Below are positions 43,166 to 51,861 of a stretch of DNA of 64,000 nt, piece by piece. The DNA is from Selenomonas sp963528755. Lineage in GTDB: Bacteria > Bacillota > Negativicutes > Selenomonadales > Selenomonadaceae. The translations under genes were made by a program, and so were the position numbers. Numbering within the stretch: position 1 is the stretch's first letter; every line of letters starts with the position of its first letter. Below the pieces are notes generated by a model. That model was not told where the DNA came from and ran no database searches. It saw only the letters and a program-made list of their open reading frames with translations. The DNA lies in assembly GCF_963528755.1 (NCBI RefSeq), contig NZ_CAURXA010000001.1, positions 124,001-188,000 on the forward strand. Direction: 5' to 3'.

Positions 43166-43450
43166 TTGAAGAAGATTACGGTGCTCTATATGGACGGCTG
43201 CCCGTATTGCCGCAACGCGGCGCGGGCGATGGACGAATTGGAAAAGGCGTATTCGGCCTACGAGGCGGTTCCCGTTGAATGGATCGAGGAAACTCGTGAG
43301 AGAGAGAAGGCGCAGGCGTTTGCCAAGGAGTATTACTATGTGCCATCGATGTTCGTAGACGGTGCGAAACTCTATGAAGCGAAACCCGGCGAGAGCTATG
43401 AAGAGTGCAAGCGTTGCGTCGAGGCGGTCTTTCAGGCGGCTGTAGAATGA
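43166..43450 (+). CDS. Small thioredoxin/glutaredoxin-like protein
   Basis: A 94-residue thiol-redox protein with an active-site CPYC in LYMDGCPYCRNAARAMDEL near residue 11 and a cis-Pro region YVPSMFVDGAKLYE. Extra cysteines occur in YEECKRCVEAV near the C-terminus. It should catalyse dithiol exchange in the cytoplasm. The start is TTG 43166 behind GGAAGGCGG. The 279 bases upstream hold TATAAT-like words but no gene I can support. Confidence 0.8.
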   Translation: MKKITVLYMDGCPYCRNAARAMDELEKAYSAYEAVPVEWIEETREREKAQAFAKEYYYVPSMFVDGAKLYEAKPGESYEECKRCVEAVFQAAVE

Positions 43451-43495
43451 CGGGCGGAGATGAGGATTGCACTTTACGCAATGTTTCGGGCATAG

Positions 43496-43552
43496 AAAAA
43501 TCCCATCTCCATAAGCAATGCGTTTTCGCGTTGCTTATGGAGATGGGATTCT
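43496..43552 (-). terminator. Terminator of rpsT
   Basis: A perfect 20-base stem (43499-43518 with 43531-43550), with a T run on the minus strand just past it. It lies about 20 bases beyond the rpsT stop and also separates it from the thioredoxin-like gene. Confidence 0.85.
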
Positions 43553-43570
43553 ATCGTGTCACTGGTGAGT

Positions 43571-43834
43571 CTACGCCATGGCGTTGACCTTGCGGGCAAG
43601 GCGCGACTTCTTGCGGGCAGCGCAGTTCTTGTGGAACACATGGTTCGCTGCAGCCTGATCGATCGTCTTGCAGGCAGCCTTCAGGAAGGACTTCGCTTCA
43701 TCAGCGTTTCCTGCCTCAACGGCGTCGAGTACATGGCGGGAAGCCGTACGAACGCGGGACTTCTCCGCAGCGTTCTTGGCGCGGCGCTTCTCATCCTTCT
43801 TGACGCTGCGGATGGATGCTTTGATGTTCGGCAA
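43571..43834 (-). CDS. rpsT: 30S ribosomal protein S20
   Basis: An 87-residue, Lys/Arg/Ala-rich small-subunit protein that binds 16S rRNA. It starts MPNIKASIRSVKKDEKRRAK and contains KNAAEKSRVRT and AANHVFHKNCAARKKSRLAR, all typical of S20. The start is TTG 43834 with GGGAGG seven bases upstream. A GTG three codons earlier is inside that ribosome site, so it is not the start. A rare TTG start is common for rpsT, whose translation is autoregulated in E. coli. Confidence 0.95.
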   Translation of the reverse strand: MPNIKASIRSVKKDEKRRAKNAAEKSRVRTASRHVLDAVEAGNADEAKSFLKAACKTIDQAAANHVFHKNCAARKKSRLARKVNAMA

Positions 43835-43870
43835 ATGTTTCACCTCCCTTGAAGGAAATTACACTGTAGT

Positions 43871-43899
43871 ATATTAGCATGGATGGGGGGAAAATGCAA
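43871..43899 (-). promoter_or_regulatory. Promoter of rpsT
   Basis: On the minus strand TTGCAT (43899-43894), a 17-base spacer and TAATAT (43876-43871), 37 bases before the start codon. Confidence 0.65.
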
Positions 43900-43982
43900 T
43901 ATTTAATTTTGTGGCAGGGAAATTGGAAATAACTGCGAATGAATAAAAGGGATTCAATAGCCGGATCAAGGGAGGTACTTCG

Positions 43983-44438
43983 ATGAAGAAAACAATCGTC
44001 ATAGGCGCAGATCATGCGGGCTATCCCATGAAGCAGTTCTTGCTGCAGCAGTTGACGGAAGCGGGCTGCAGCGTCGAGGATGCGGGCACGTATGATGAAG
44101 CGTCCTGCAACACGCAGCCCTATGCGCAAAAGGTGGCGGAAGAGGTGGCGAAGGGCGAAGGGAAGCTTGGCATCCTCGTCTGCGGCACGGGTGCGGCGAT
44201 GTGCATCATGGCGAATAAGGTCAAGGGAGCGCGTGCCGTCGTCGCGCACGACCTGTTTACGGCTCGCATGACGCGTACGCACAATGACGCTAACATCCTC
44301 TGCATGGGGCAGCGCGTCATAGCGAACCATATGGCCTGGGAGATAGCAAAGACGTGGCTCTCCTATGAGCCGCTTGGAGGCAAGTATGCTGAGCGGCGCG
44401 AAACCATCGCAAGGTATGAGGAAGAGCATATGAAATGA
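43983..44438 (+). CDS. rpiB: Ribose-5-phosphate isomerase B
   Basis: Interconverts ribose-5-phosphate and ribulose-5-phosphate in the pentose phosphate pathway. 151 residues, the usual RpiB size. Motifs: IGADHAGYPMK near the N-terminus, and GILVCGTGAAMCIMANKVKG containing the catalytic Cys. HNDANILCMGQRVI carries the phosphate-binding Asn and the Arg. GGGAGG lies upstream of ATG 43983. Related LacA/LacB isomerases share the fold, but the GADHAGY and CGTG motifs support RpiB. Confidence 0.92.
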   Translation: MKKTIVIGADHAGYPMKQFLLQQLTEAGCSVEDAGTYDEASCNTQPYAQKVAEEVAKGEGKLGILVCGTGAAMCIMANKVKGARAVVAHDLFTARMTRTHNDANILCMGQRVIANHMAWEIAKTWLSYEPLGGKYAERRETIARYEEEHMK

Positions 44439-44489
44439 CGAGGGTCTGTGCGCATTGCCGGAAAAAGTGGGAAGTTGTAAAAATAATGC

Positions 44490-44518
44490 TTGCGCCCCCT
44501 TTCATAATCGTGTATAAT
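44490..44518 (+). promoter_or_regulatory. Promoter of the tRNA pair
   Basis: TTGCGC at 44490-44495, a 17-base spacer and perfect TATAAT at 44513-44518, about 30 bases before the first tRNA. Confidence 0.65.
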
Positions 44519-44549
44519 ATCCCTTGCTGGTGCATGAGCACCGCATGAT

Positions 44550-44625
44550 TCCTCGATAGCTCAGTAGGTAGAGCGCCTGACTGTTAATCAGGTTGTCGCA
44601 GGTTCGATCCCTGCTCGAGGAGCCA
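44550..44625 (+). tRNA. tRNA-Asn (anticodon GTT)
   Basis: Full cloverleaf: acceptor TCCTCGA pairs with TCGAGGA, D arm with AGCTCAGTAGGTAGAGC, anticodon loop CTGTTAA giving GTT, T arm GGTTCGATCC, discriminator G and an encoded CCA. Confidence 0.97.
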
Positions 44626-44630
44626 TTCTC

Positions 44631-44705
44631 GGCGCGTTGGTCAAGTGGTTAAGACACCGCCCTTTCACGGCGGCTTCACGGGTTCGAATCCCGTACGCGT
44701 CACCA
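44631..44705 (+). tRNA. tRNA-Glu (anticodon TTC)
   Basis: Acceptor GGCGCGT pairs with ACGCGTC (one G-T pair), anticodon loop CTTTCAC giving TTC, T arm GGTTCGAATCC, encoded CCA. Five bases separate it from tRNA-Asn, so both come from one transcript. Confidence 0.97.
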
Positions 44706-44718
44706 TAAGGCAGAAGCA

Positions 44719-44746
44719 GCACCGTCCAGTCGGGCGGTGCTTTTTT
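44719..44746 (+). terminator. Terminator of the tRNA pair
   Basis: GCACCG (44719-44724) pairs with CGGTGC (44735-44740), followed by six T residues. Confidence 0.82.
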
Positions 44747-44920
44747 GTGTGCATCCTTGGATGATTGTTGAAAAAGATAGAGAAAAGCATGCGTTAATTT
44801 TAATGAAGAGGATGCTCGCCTTTTAGGAAGGATTTTTTCTTTCCGCGACGAAGTGTTTCAGCGAACAGAGAAGATTTGACATTTTTTGAGAGAAATTCGC
44901 GAGGAGGGTGAGGAACTGCT

Positions 44921-45547
44921 ATGCTCGTCGGTGGTGTTGTTTGTTCTATGGCGTTTTATTGTCAGCGCTGCGGCAAGATTCATGTGCACGATGTGCCGTA
45001 TTTTCTCGGCGTAAAGCGCTTCTCTCTTCGCTGTGCAGGCTGCGGGCACGAGCAGGCGCTGCTGGTGCGTGGGGACAAGGGCTGCTTTGAGGTCCATGTG
45101 CCGTGCGTCGCCTGCAATAAGGAGCATGTGATTGCTTGCAGTCTCGCGCAGCTCAGGCACATGGATCTTGAGAAGGTCTATTGCAGTCGAGATCGCTTCG
45201 AACTGGGTTACATCGGAAAGCGCCGTCGCATCGAGGAACTTTTGGCGTTCAATCAGGCGGAGTTTGACAGGCTTCATCCTGCTGACGGCGCAAATTTCAT
45301 CGGCAAGCAGCAGCTTCTTCTTGAGGCGGTCAACCGTGTGCATGAGTTTGTCGCTGCGGGTGATGTCGTCTGCCCGTGCGGCAGTCATGATTTCATCGCA
45401 CATGTCGATGGCGCGTCCGTGTTCCTAGAGTGTAGGAATTGCGGCAGCAGCGCCGTGATTCCTGCTGAGAGCGCGGCCGATCTTCGCCGTCTCCTGTGCG
45501 GTTCATCGATCCGCTTCCTGGCGCCGACGGTGCACAACAAGCGCTAG
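44921..45547 (+). CDS. CpXC-like zinc-ribbon protein
   Basis: A 208-residue protein rich in paired cysteines: CQRCG, CAGCG, CVACN in the first 65 residues and CPCGS with CRNCG near the C-terminus. This indicates two or more zinc ribbons, in the style of CpXC domain proteins of unknown function. The middle is helical (FNQAEFDRLHPADGANFIGK). There is no signal peptide. ATG 44921 follows GAGGAACTGCT, and an internal ATG at 44948 is also possible. It stands alone between tRNAs and a peptidase gene. A nucleic-acid or transcription role is plausible but not shown. Confidence 0.65.
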   Translation: MLVGGVVCSMAFYCQRCGKIHVHDVPYFLGVKRFSLRCAGCGHEQALLVRGDKGCFEVHVPCVACNKEHVIACSLAQLRHMDLEKVYCSRDRFELGYIGKRRRIEELLAFNQAEFDRLHPADGANFIGKQQLLLEAVNRVHEFVAAGDVVCPCGSHDFIAHVDGASVFLECRNCGSSAVIPAESAADLRRLLCGSSIRFLAPTVHNKR

Positions 45548-45594
45548 AGAATCAGAGACCTCGCAGAGACGAAAGGTACGTTTGTGGAGATAGA

Positions 45595-45644
45595 GACTTG
45601 CGGTGCAATCTTTGCAAAAAGATGGTCGCAGGTCTTGTTTTTTT
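45595..45644 (+). terminator. Terminator after the zinc-ribbon gene
   Basis: An interrupted stem: outer GACTTGCG with CGCAGGTC (one G-T), inner ATCTTT with AAAGAT, followed by TTGTTTTTTT. Confidence 0.75.
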
Positions 45645-45750
45645 ACCGAAAAAGGATTTTCATCGAATATCGTCGAAAAGGTGTTAAAGAGTAAACTATT
45701 GTTTATGGGTTTATGCGTAGCCGCTTCTTGATGAAAGCAAGGGAGATGAT

Positions 45751-46860
45751 GTGAAAATGAATACTTGGAAAAAACGTGTGGCTGCAGGACTTACAGCGGG
45801 CGTGCTCGCCTTCGGAGGAAGCTTCGCCCTGCAGCCTGCTCCTGTGGCGGATGCGGGTTGGGGCGATCTCATCGGTACGGTCATAGGCGGCTTCCAGGCA
45901 AAGGCTGAGGCGGAGAATCAAATCAAGGAACTCGACCAGACGGAGGAGGGGCGGCAGGCGCTTTTCGCCTCGTACCAAGAAGAGCTTGGCGTAGAAGAAT
46001 ATTCTCCGTGGGAGGGACTTTGCAGCCGTGCGATTGAACGCGTTTCGGCTGGTATCGCTAAGAGCGATCCTTCTGTCCGCGACAAGCCGTTTCTTTGGTT
46101 CATTAATCAGGACGACACCTTCAATGCCTTTTGTTCGCTCGGTCATGTGATGTCGATCAACCGCGGACTTTTCTATTATCTGCAGAATGAGGACGAAATT
46201 GCCGTCGTCTTGGGGCATGAGATGGGGCATGGAATGAAGAACCATGTGGCGGATGGTTGGCGCAAGAAGATCGACGTGGCGATCGGTGCGCAGGTTCTTG
46301 CCGATATGACGAATGCGTCGGCGGTTAGAAACGTCGTGCTCAATACGGTTGTCACGCAGATCAACCAGGTGTCGATCGGCCGTGCGCACGAATGGGAAGC
46401 AGACGGACTTGCACTCAAGTATATCACGGACGCGGGGTACAATCCCGGTGCTGCAGCCGCCGTCTGGCAGCGCTTCATGGAGCAGATGGGCGACAATCGG
46501 CAGAATTTCGTCAGCGAGATGTTCGATCCGTCCGATCATCCGACGAACAAGGAGCGCCGTGACAAGTACATGCAGAGCGTCAAGGAGTACAGCGGCGGAC
46601 ATGTCGAGGTCAAGGACGGCGTCGTTTATGTCAAGGGCAAACGATTCGTCGTTCCCGCTGAGACCGACAATATGTCGAGCGCCGAGCGCGCCTACTTCGT
46701 GCAGGGCAACTTGGCGGCGGCATACCACAACGGGCATAACAAGGAGAGTGCCTATGCGGACGGAAACGTCGTCATGCTCGGCGCACAGCCGGTCATGACC
46801 TGCCTTAGAGGCGACGACTCCGCAGCGGCGCTCGCCGAGAAATTGAATCAGGTAAAGTGA
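45751..46860 (+). CDS. Secreted M48-family zinc metallopeptidase
   Basis: A 369-residue protein with a signal peptide (WKKRVAAGLTAGVLAFGGSF, cleavage probably after ADA near residue 35). The catalytic helix is VVLGHEMGHGMKNHV, giving the HExxH zinc site, and the third ligand Glu is in AHEWEADGLAL, as in Oma1/BepA-type M48 enzymes. It has no membrane helices beyond the signal, so it resembles periplasmic BepA/LoiP proteases that act on outer-membrane proteins. GTG 45751 lies seven bases after AGGGAG. trpB starts nine bases after its stop. Confidence 0.87.
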   Translation: MKMNTWKKRVAAGLTAGVLAFGGSFALQPAPVADAGWGDLIGTVIGGFQAKAEAENQIKELDQTEEGRQALFASYQEELGVEEYSPWEGLCSRAIERVSAGIAKSDPSVRDKPFLWFINQDDTFNAFCSLGHVMSINRGLFYYLQNEDEIAVVLGHEMGHGMKNHVADGWRKKIDVAIGAQVLADMTNASAVRNVVLNTVVTQINQVSIGRAHEWEADGLALKYITDAGYNPGAAAAVWQRFMEQMGDNRQNFVSEMFDPSDHPTNKERRDKYMQSVKEYSGGHVEVKDGVVYVKGKRFVVPAETDNMSSAERAYFVQGNLAAAYHNGHNKESAYADGNVVMLGAQPVMTCLRGDDSAAALAEKLNQVK

Positions 46861-46869
46861 GGAAGATGT

Positions 46870-48093
46870 ATGGATTTCAAGCGTTATCTCAAGGAATATC
46901 CGAACAAGGAGGGGCGTTTCGGCAAGTTCGGCGGCGCCTACCTGCCAGAAGAACTCGTGCCTGCTTTTGCGGAAATCAACGAGGCGTATCTGACGATTTG
47001 CCATTCTTCGCAGTTCATCAATGAGCTGCGGCGCATACGCCGCGAGTTTCAAGGGCGGCCGACGCCTGTCTACCACTGCGAGCGCCTTTCGCGCAAGATC
47101 GGCAATTGCCAGATCTATTTGAAGCGTGAGGATTTGAATCACTCGGGTGCGCACAAGCTCAATCACTGCATGGGTGAGGGGCTTCTGGCGAAGTTCATGG
47201 GCAAGAAGCGCATCATTGCTGAGACGGGCGCGGGACAGCACGGCGTGGCGCTCGCGACGGCGGCGGCCTTCTTCGGGCTCGACTGCACGATCTACATGGG
47301 CGAGGTCGACATCAAGAAGCAGGCGCCGAATGTGGCGCGCATGAAGGTGCTCGGCGCGAAGGTCGTGCCCGTTTCGCGCGGTGCGAAGACGCTCAAGGAA
47401 GCTGTCGATGCGGCTTTTGAGGATTATCTGGCGAACTACAAGGAGACGATCTACTGCATCGGCTCTGCTGTCGGACCGCATCCGTTCCCCATGATGGTGC
47501 GCGATTTCCAGACGGTCGTAGGCATCGAGGCGCGCGAACAATTCAAGGAGATGATGGGGTTCCTGCCCGATGTTGTGACGGCGTGCGTGGGCGGCGGCAG
47601 CAACGCTATCGGCATGTTCGTGCCGTTCCTCGACGATCCTGTGGAGATCGTCGGCGTCGAGCCTCTGGGGCTTGGCAAGAAGCTCGGCGATCATGCGGCG
47701 TCCATGTCGTATGGCGAAGAGGGCGTCATGCACGGCTTTGACAGTATCATGCTCAAGGACGCGGCGGGCGAGCCGGCTCCTGTGTATTCGGTAGCAAGCG
47801 GACTCGACTACCCATCCGTCGGCCCCGAGCACGCCTTTTTGCGCGAGATTGGGCGCGTCAAGTACGATACGGCGACGGACGAGGAGGCGATCGGCGCCTT
47901 CTTCAAACTTTCGCGCTACGAGGGAATCATCCCCGCGCTCGAAAGCTCTCATGCGGTCGCCTACGCCATGCGCCGCGCCAAGGAGATGGATACGGGCTCG
48001 ATCCTCGTCAATCTCAGCGGCAGGGGCGACAAGGATCTCGACTACGTCATTGAGAAGTACGGTACGGGCGAGAAGTATCTGGAATTTGCTTGA
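46870..48093 (+). CDS. trpB: Tryptophan synthase beta chain, solitary
   Basis: PLP enzyme that joins indole and serine to make tryptophan. 407 residues. The PLP lysine is in DLNHSGAHKLNHC, the catalytic Glu in AETGAGQHGVA, the phosphate site in GGGSNAIGMF, and LSGRGDKD closes the fold. The start FGKFGGAYLPEELVPA is standard for TrpB1. No trpA or other trp gene is near; it follows a peptidase gene with nine bases between. Indole could come from an unlinked TrpA, or the protein may salvage indole. Confidence 0.93.
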   Translation: MDFKRYLKEYPNKEGRFGKFGGAYLPEELVPAFAEINEAYLTICHSSQFINELRRIRREFQGRPTPVYHCERLSRKIGNCQIYLKREDLNHSGAHKLNHCMGEGLLAKFMGKKRIIAETGAGQHGVALATAAAFFGLDCTIYMGEVDIKKQAPNVARMKVLGAKVVPVSRGAKTLKEAVDAAFEDYLANYKETIYCIGSAVGPHPFPMMVRDFQTVVGIEAREQFKEMMGFLPDVVTACVGGGSNAIGMFVPFLDDPVEIVGVEPLGLGKKLGDHAASMSYGEEGVMHGFDSIMLKDAAGEPAPVYSVASGLDYPSVGPEHAFLREIGRVKYDTATDEEAIGAFFKLSRYEGIIPALESSHAVAYAMRRAKEMDTGSILVNLSGRGDKDLDYVIEKYGTGEKYLEFA

Positions 48094-48138
48094 ACGCTTG
48101 GATGAAGGAACATTAAGAGGCCTTTGGGAATTACCCAC

Positions 48139-48194
48139 AGGACTCGCATGCAAAAGGAGCTGCTTTACGGCAACTCCTTTTGCATGCGGGTCCT
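48139..48194. repeat. Long inverted repeat downstream of trpB
   Basis: Arms of 21-22 bases (48139-48159 and 48174-48194) pair almost perfectly around a loop of about 14 bases. No T run follows on the plus strand, so it is not a standard terminator. It could protect the 3' end or be an IS or REP-like relic. Confidence 0.55.
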
Positions 48195-48395
48195 GTGTAT
48201 GCTCTTATAGTATATTTCTTTCTATACACATGCTTTCCTGCTGGAAAAGTTAGATTGTACGACTTCTTACCGGGCTGACGGTTTTTGAGCTGGGAGGTTC
48301 GATATGATGGTGAAGGGCTCGAAAATATTCATGAAACATGGTATGCTTCTATATAATGAAAGTATCCCGATGCCCAGACGAAGGAGATGGTTTGT

Positions 48396-49760
48396 TTGGC
48401 TTGGAATAAGCTGAAAGATTTTTTTGATTTGCATGGCGACATCGCGTCGATACGGGAAATTACAGATCGGATCAACGCCGGCGTGCGATTTCGGGGGACG
48501 AATCTCTGTGTGCTGATATTGGCCATCTTTATCGCCTCCATCGGACTCAACATGGACAGCACGGCGGTCGTCATCGGCGCGATGCTGATCTCTCCGCTGA
48601 TGGGGTCGATCTTGGGTATCGGCTATGGCCTTGCCCGGTATGACAGCACATATATCCGCTCTAGTGCAGGCAGTCTGTTGGCCCAAGTGCTCATTTCGGT
48701 TGCCACATCGGCACTTTATTTTTCCCTTACGCCCATAGCTACACCTTCGTCGGAACTGCTTGCACGGACATCACCGACCATCTGGGATGTTTTGATCGCT
48801 GTTTTCGGTGGACTGGCAGGCATCATCGGTATAACACGTAAAGAAGGTGGAAATGTCATCCCCGGCGTTGCGATTGCGACGGCTCTCATGCCTCCTCTCT
48901 GTACCGCAGGATATGGCATTGCTACGGGTGTGACTGCATATACCGTAGGTGCGTTATATCTTTTCTTCATCAATAGTTTCTTTATCTGTTTGACCGCATT
49001 CAGTGTCCTGAAAATCATTGACATTCCATCCAAGATCAAGCGGGACTCCGTGGAATTTTCAAGACAGAAACGCTACCTGCTGACATTTGCCATACTTGTC
49101 ACATTGCCCAGTTGTTTCTTTGCGTATCAGAGCGTGCAGGAAAATCTGGAGAGCGAGCAGGCGAAGATTTATATCGAGGAGAATTTCAAAGTGCCGCCTC
49201 ATCTGGCGATCTCCTATACCTTGGATAGTGAGAAGAAAATATTGACGGTATTTACGATTGCCGGAATATCGGAGGATGATTTGACGGTATTGACGGAGAA
49301 ACTGCATGAAAAGGCATATCTCAAACCTTTCCGTCTGGAGGTTTTTTCTGCAGAAACGGTGGAAGAGCGGGAAAAGATGGAGGCGATGATCGATCAGAGA
49401 CTCAGCGAGGTTGAAAAAAGAGCCATTCCTTCCGTACAGGAACAACAGACAGTGACCGCACTCAAATCTGCTCGAGAGGAAAGTGAAAAGCAGGGCACTT
49501 ATATATTGGACTGGAATCGTGAGGCACGTATCGTGTTCCCGGAAATCTCCCGCATCGTCGTTGGGAGTGTGCGCGGCCCTGCTGCGACTGCAGATCCATC
49601 GGCTTCTCTGAGTGAAATGCCGATTGCTTTTATATACTTGAAGGCCAATATGGACGAAGCGTTGCGTGCTCGTTTGACCGAATGGATTTCCACTAAGGCG
49701 CAGCGCCGTGTACAGGTGCAGTTCTTCCCCGAATCCACACAGGCAGAGGGAAAAACGTAA
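48396..49760 (+). CDS. DUF389 (TIGR00341) membrane protein
   Basis: A 454-residue protein with about six membrane helices in the first 220 residues and a soluble alpha/beta C-terminal region. The family signature lies in FIASIGLNMDSTAVVIGAML with ISPLMGSILGIGYGLARYD, and GNVIPGVAIATALMPPLCTA follows. The function of the family is unknown. Its members are widespread in bacteria. TTG 48396 is nine bases after AAGGAG; the ATG at 48387 touches that site. A TATAAT at 48353-48358 may be its promoter. Confidence 0.82.
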   Translation: MAWNKLKDFFDLHGDIASIREITDRINAGVRFRGTNLCVLILAIFIASIGLNMDSTAVVIGAMLISPLMGSILGIGYGLARYDSTYIRSSAGSLLAQVLISVATSALYFSLTPIATPSSELLARTSPTIWDVLIAVFGGLAGIIGITRKEGGNVIPGVAIATALMPPLCTAGYGIATGVTAYTVGALYLFFINSFFICLTAFSVLKIIDIPSKIKRDSVEFSRQKRYLLTFAILVTLPSCFFAYQSVQENLESEQAKIYIEENFKVPPHLAISYTLDSEKKILTVFTIAGISEDDLTVLTEKLHEKAYLKPFRLEVFSAETVEEREKMEAMIDQRLSEVEKRAIPSVQEQQTVTALKSAREESEKQGTYILDWNREARIVFPEISRIVVGSVRGPAATADPSASLSEMPIAFIYLKANMDEALRARLTEWISTKAQRRVQVQFFPESTQAEGKT

Positions 49761-49807
49761 CGATATTGCCGAGTCTATGTTCAGCGAGTCGTTGGGCAGA
49801 CGCCAAA

Positions 49808-49849
49808 AAGCCCGCTCAGTCCCCGTGAGTAAGAGGAATGGGTGGGCTT
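49808..49849 (-). terminator. Possible terminator of the LptA-like gene
   Basis: On the minus strand AAGCCC and GGGCTT arms (49849-49844 and 49813-49808) end in a short T run. The stem is only six bases with extra imperfect pairing. Confidence 0.35.
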
Positions 49850-49911
49850 CAGTTTGTGAAATCTCGTGTTCGTTTCGACGGTGCGGTGTGAAGAAGGTCG
49901 TGTACTGCAGC

Positions 49912-50448
49912 TTAGAGCAGTTCGTCCTTGGCGACGTCGTAGAAGGCGTGCTCCGCCTTGATCTCGCGCTTGCCTTGGCGAATCCTCACGTTGTCGTCGA
50001 ACTGTGCGACCTGAGTGTCCCAGTTGAAGAGGCCGCTGTCCGACTGAATCGTGACCTTGGGACGCTCAAGGAAGACGTTGCCTTCGACGACAGCCTCGTG
50101 CGTCTTGCCGATGACATGAGCCTTGTCGCCCGTGAGTTTCAAGCCGTCCTGCGAGACGCTGACGTTGCCCTCGCACCAGACCTCGAAATCGGGGGAGTTG
50201 ACGCCACTCTGGGCATCGAAGGCGCCGTTTTTCAGGTACTTGAGCGCCGTCGCAAGGTCGACCTCGGCATGGTCGGCCTGGAAAGTGCAGCCGTTGGCGA
50301 CGATGCGAATGTTGCCGTCGAAGACGCAGCGTCCCGAGGAGAAGTCGAGACGGTAGGAGTCAAAGGAGAAGTTCGGTGCGGCAAGAGCCGTCGCGCTCAA
50401 GGCGAGCAGAACGAACATCATGAGAACCGAAACAAGTTTTTTTTCCAT
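49912..50448 (-). CDS. LptA/OstA-like periplasmic protein
   Basis: A 178-residue protein with a signal peptide (KKLVSVLMMFVLLALSATAL, cleavage near ALA). The mature part is a run of short beta strands with repeats such as FSFDSYRLDFSSGRCVFDGN, ADHAEVDLATALKYLKNGAF, LKLTGDKAHVIGKTHEAVVEGNVFL and IKAEHAFYDVAKDELL, typical of OstA/LptA jelly-roll proteins that bridge lipopolysaccharide to the outer membrane. ATG 50448 follows AGGAAG; the frame is open 20 codons further up but without a ribosome site. No other lpt gene is adjacent. Confidence 0.78.
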   Translation of the reverse strand: MEKKLVSVLMMFVLLALSATALAAPNFSFDSYRLDFSSGRCVFDGNIRIVANGCTFQADHAEVDLATALKYLKNGAFDAQSGVNSPDFEVWCEGNVSVSQDGLKLTGDKAHVIGKTHEAVVEGNVFLERPKVTIQSDSGLFNWDTQVAQFDDNVRIRQGKREIKAEHAFYDVAKDELL

Positions 50449-50634
50449 AAAGACGCTTCCTTTCATTGGCGTGAAAAGTATTTTCCATGCAGGTCCTTTT
50501 TCTATCATACAGCATGAAGGCGGGTTTTTCCAGCGAATTTTCCTTAAAGGCTAAGTTTCAGCAGGATAAAGCGGTGCTCTTGCCGTATTATTTCATCATA
50601 TAATGGAGGAGAAGCAGGAAGAGGAGGCGGACAA

Positions 50635-51642
50635 ATGACGATACGGGAAAAACGTGAGGCGTTGGAGTATGAAATACTTTCCCCCCTTGCGGCGAAGAGC
50701 AGGGAGAGCCGGCGGCGAGCACCGATCGTACCGTGCCCTTTCCGCACGGACTTTCAGCGCGACCGCGACCGCATCCTGCACTCGAAAGCGTTCCGGCGTC
50801 TGAAGCGCAAGACGCAGGTTTACATCGTTTCGGGCGATCACTACCGTACGCGCATGACGCACAGTTTGGAGGTGTCGCAGATCGCCCGCACGATCGCGCG
50901 AGGACTTTGCCTCAACGAAGATTTGACGGAGGCGATCGCACTCGGTCACGACGTCGGTCATACGCCTTTTGGTCATGCGGGCGAGGCGGCGATGGCGGAG
51001 ATCATCGGACACTTCGCGCACAACGAGCAGAGTCTGCGCGTCGTCGAGTATTTGGAGCGCGATGGCGCGGGTCTCAATCTGACCTTCGAGGTCAAGGACG
51101 GCATCGTCAACCACACGGGAAAGCACTTGCCGAAGACACTTGAAGGGCGCATTGTGCGCATTGCCGACCGCATCGCCTACCTTTGCCACGATTACGACGA
51201 CAGTCTGCGCGCGGGTATGCTTGAGGCGGGCGATCTGCCGACGCTCGTTTACGCGAAGCTCGGGCATACGACGTCGGAGATGATCACGGGCATGGTCTCC
51301 GACCTCATTGTGCATTCAGAGAAGCGGGAGGACATTGCGCTCTCTCCTGCCATGCAGGAGGTCATGGATGCTTTTCGGGCCTTCATGTTCGAGCATATCT
51401 ACCATTCGGAGCGGCTGGCGCGTGAGAGGAAGCAGGCGGTGTTCGTGCTGCGCGAGCTTTACGCGCACTACATGGAACATTTCGAGGAACTGCCCGAGGA
51501 GTTTCGTCGCTATGAAACGCGCTGGGGCAGGCAGCAGACCGTCGTCGACTATGTGGCGGGACTCAGTGACAACTATGCCGTGCATACGTTTGCACGCATC
51601 TTCATGCCGCCCGTCGGCTTTTCCGTGCCGGGCGATGCGTGA
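50635..51642 (+). CDS. dgt: dGTPase-like HD-domain triphosphohydrolase
   Basis: Predicted to cleave dNTPs to nucleoside plus triphosphate. 335 residues, the short form of the family. Motifs: FRTDFQRDRDRILHSKAFRR, THSLEVSQIARTIARGL with the first His, and the HD pair in LGHDVGHTPFGHAGE. RIADRIAYLCHDYDD supplies the last Asp. ATG 50635 follows GGAGAAGCAGGAAGAGGAGG. The gene lies upstream of dnaG-rpoD, a frequent arrangement in Firmicutes, separated by 219 bases. Confidence 0.9.
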   Translation: MTIREKREALEYEILSPLAAKSRESRRRAPIVPCPFRTDFQRDRDRILHSKAFRRLKRKTQVYIVSGDHYRTRMTHSLEVSQIARTIARGLCLNEDLTEAIALGHDVGHTPFGHAGEAAMAEIIGHFAHNEQSLRVVEYLERDGAGLNLTFEVKDGIVNHTGKHLPKTLEGRIVRIADRIAYLCHDYDDSLRAGMLEAGDLPTLVYAKLGHTTSEMITGMVSDLIVHSEKREDIALSPAMQEVMDAFRAFMFEHIYHSERLARERKQAVFVLRELYAHYMEHFEELPEEFRRYETRWGRQQTVVDYVAGLSDNYAVHTFARIFMPPVGFSVPGDA

Positions 51643-51861
51643 TTTTCAGGACGGAACTTTTGTGGTTTTTCGTGCTTGTACCGCTGCAGCAGATTTCGGC
51701 AAAATTTTTTGGCGTAACGGAAAAAAAGAGGATATTTTCAATTTATAGGGAATATAAAATTTAGTGGAATTTGAGTGGATGTTCCGCGTGGCTCGTTCGT
51801 TTCAAGACGGTAGAAAAATCGCAGAAAATCAAGGAGAGGGAGCAGCGAAGGGTGAAAAAGC

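Noticed and set aside
45703..48153. An 816-codon minus-strand frame
   Set aside because: It is opposite the M48 peptidase and trpB genes and has the same Arg/His/Asp bias as the other shadows.
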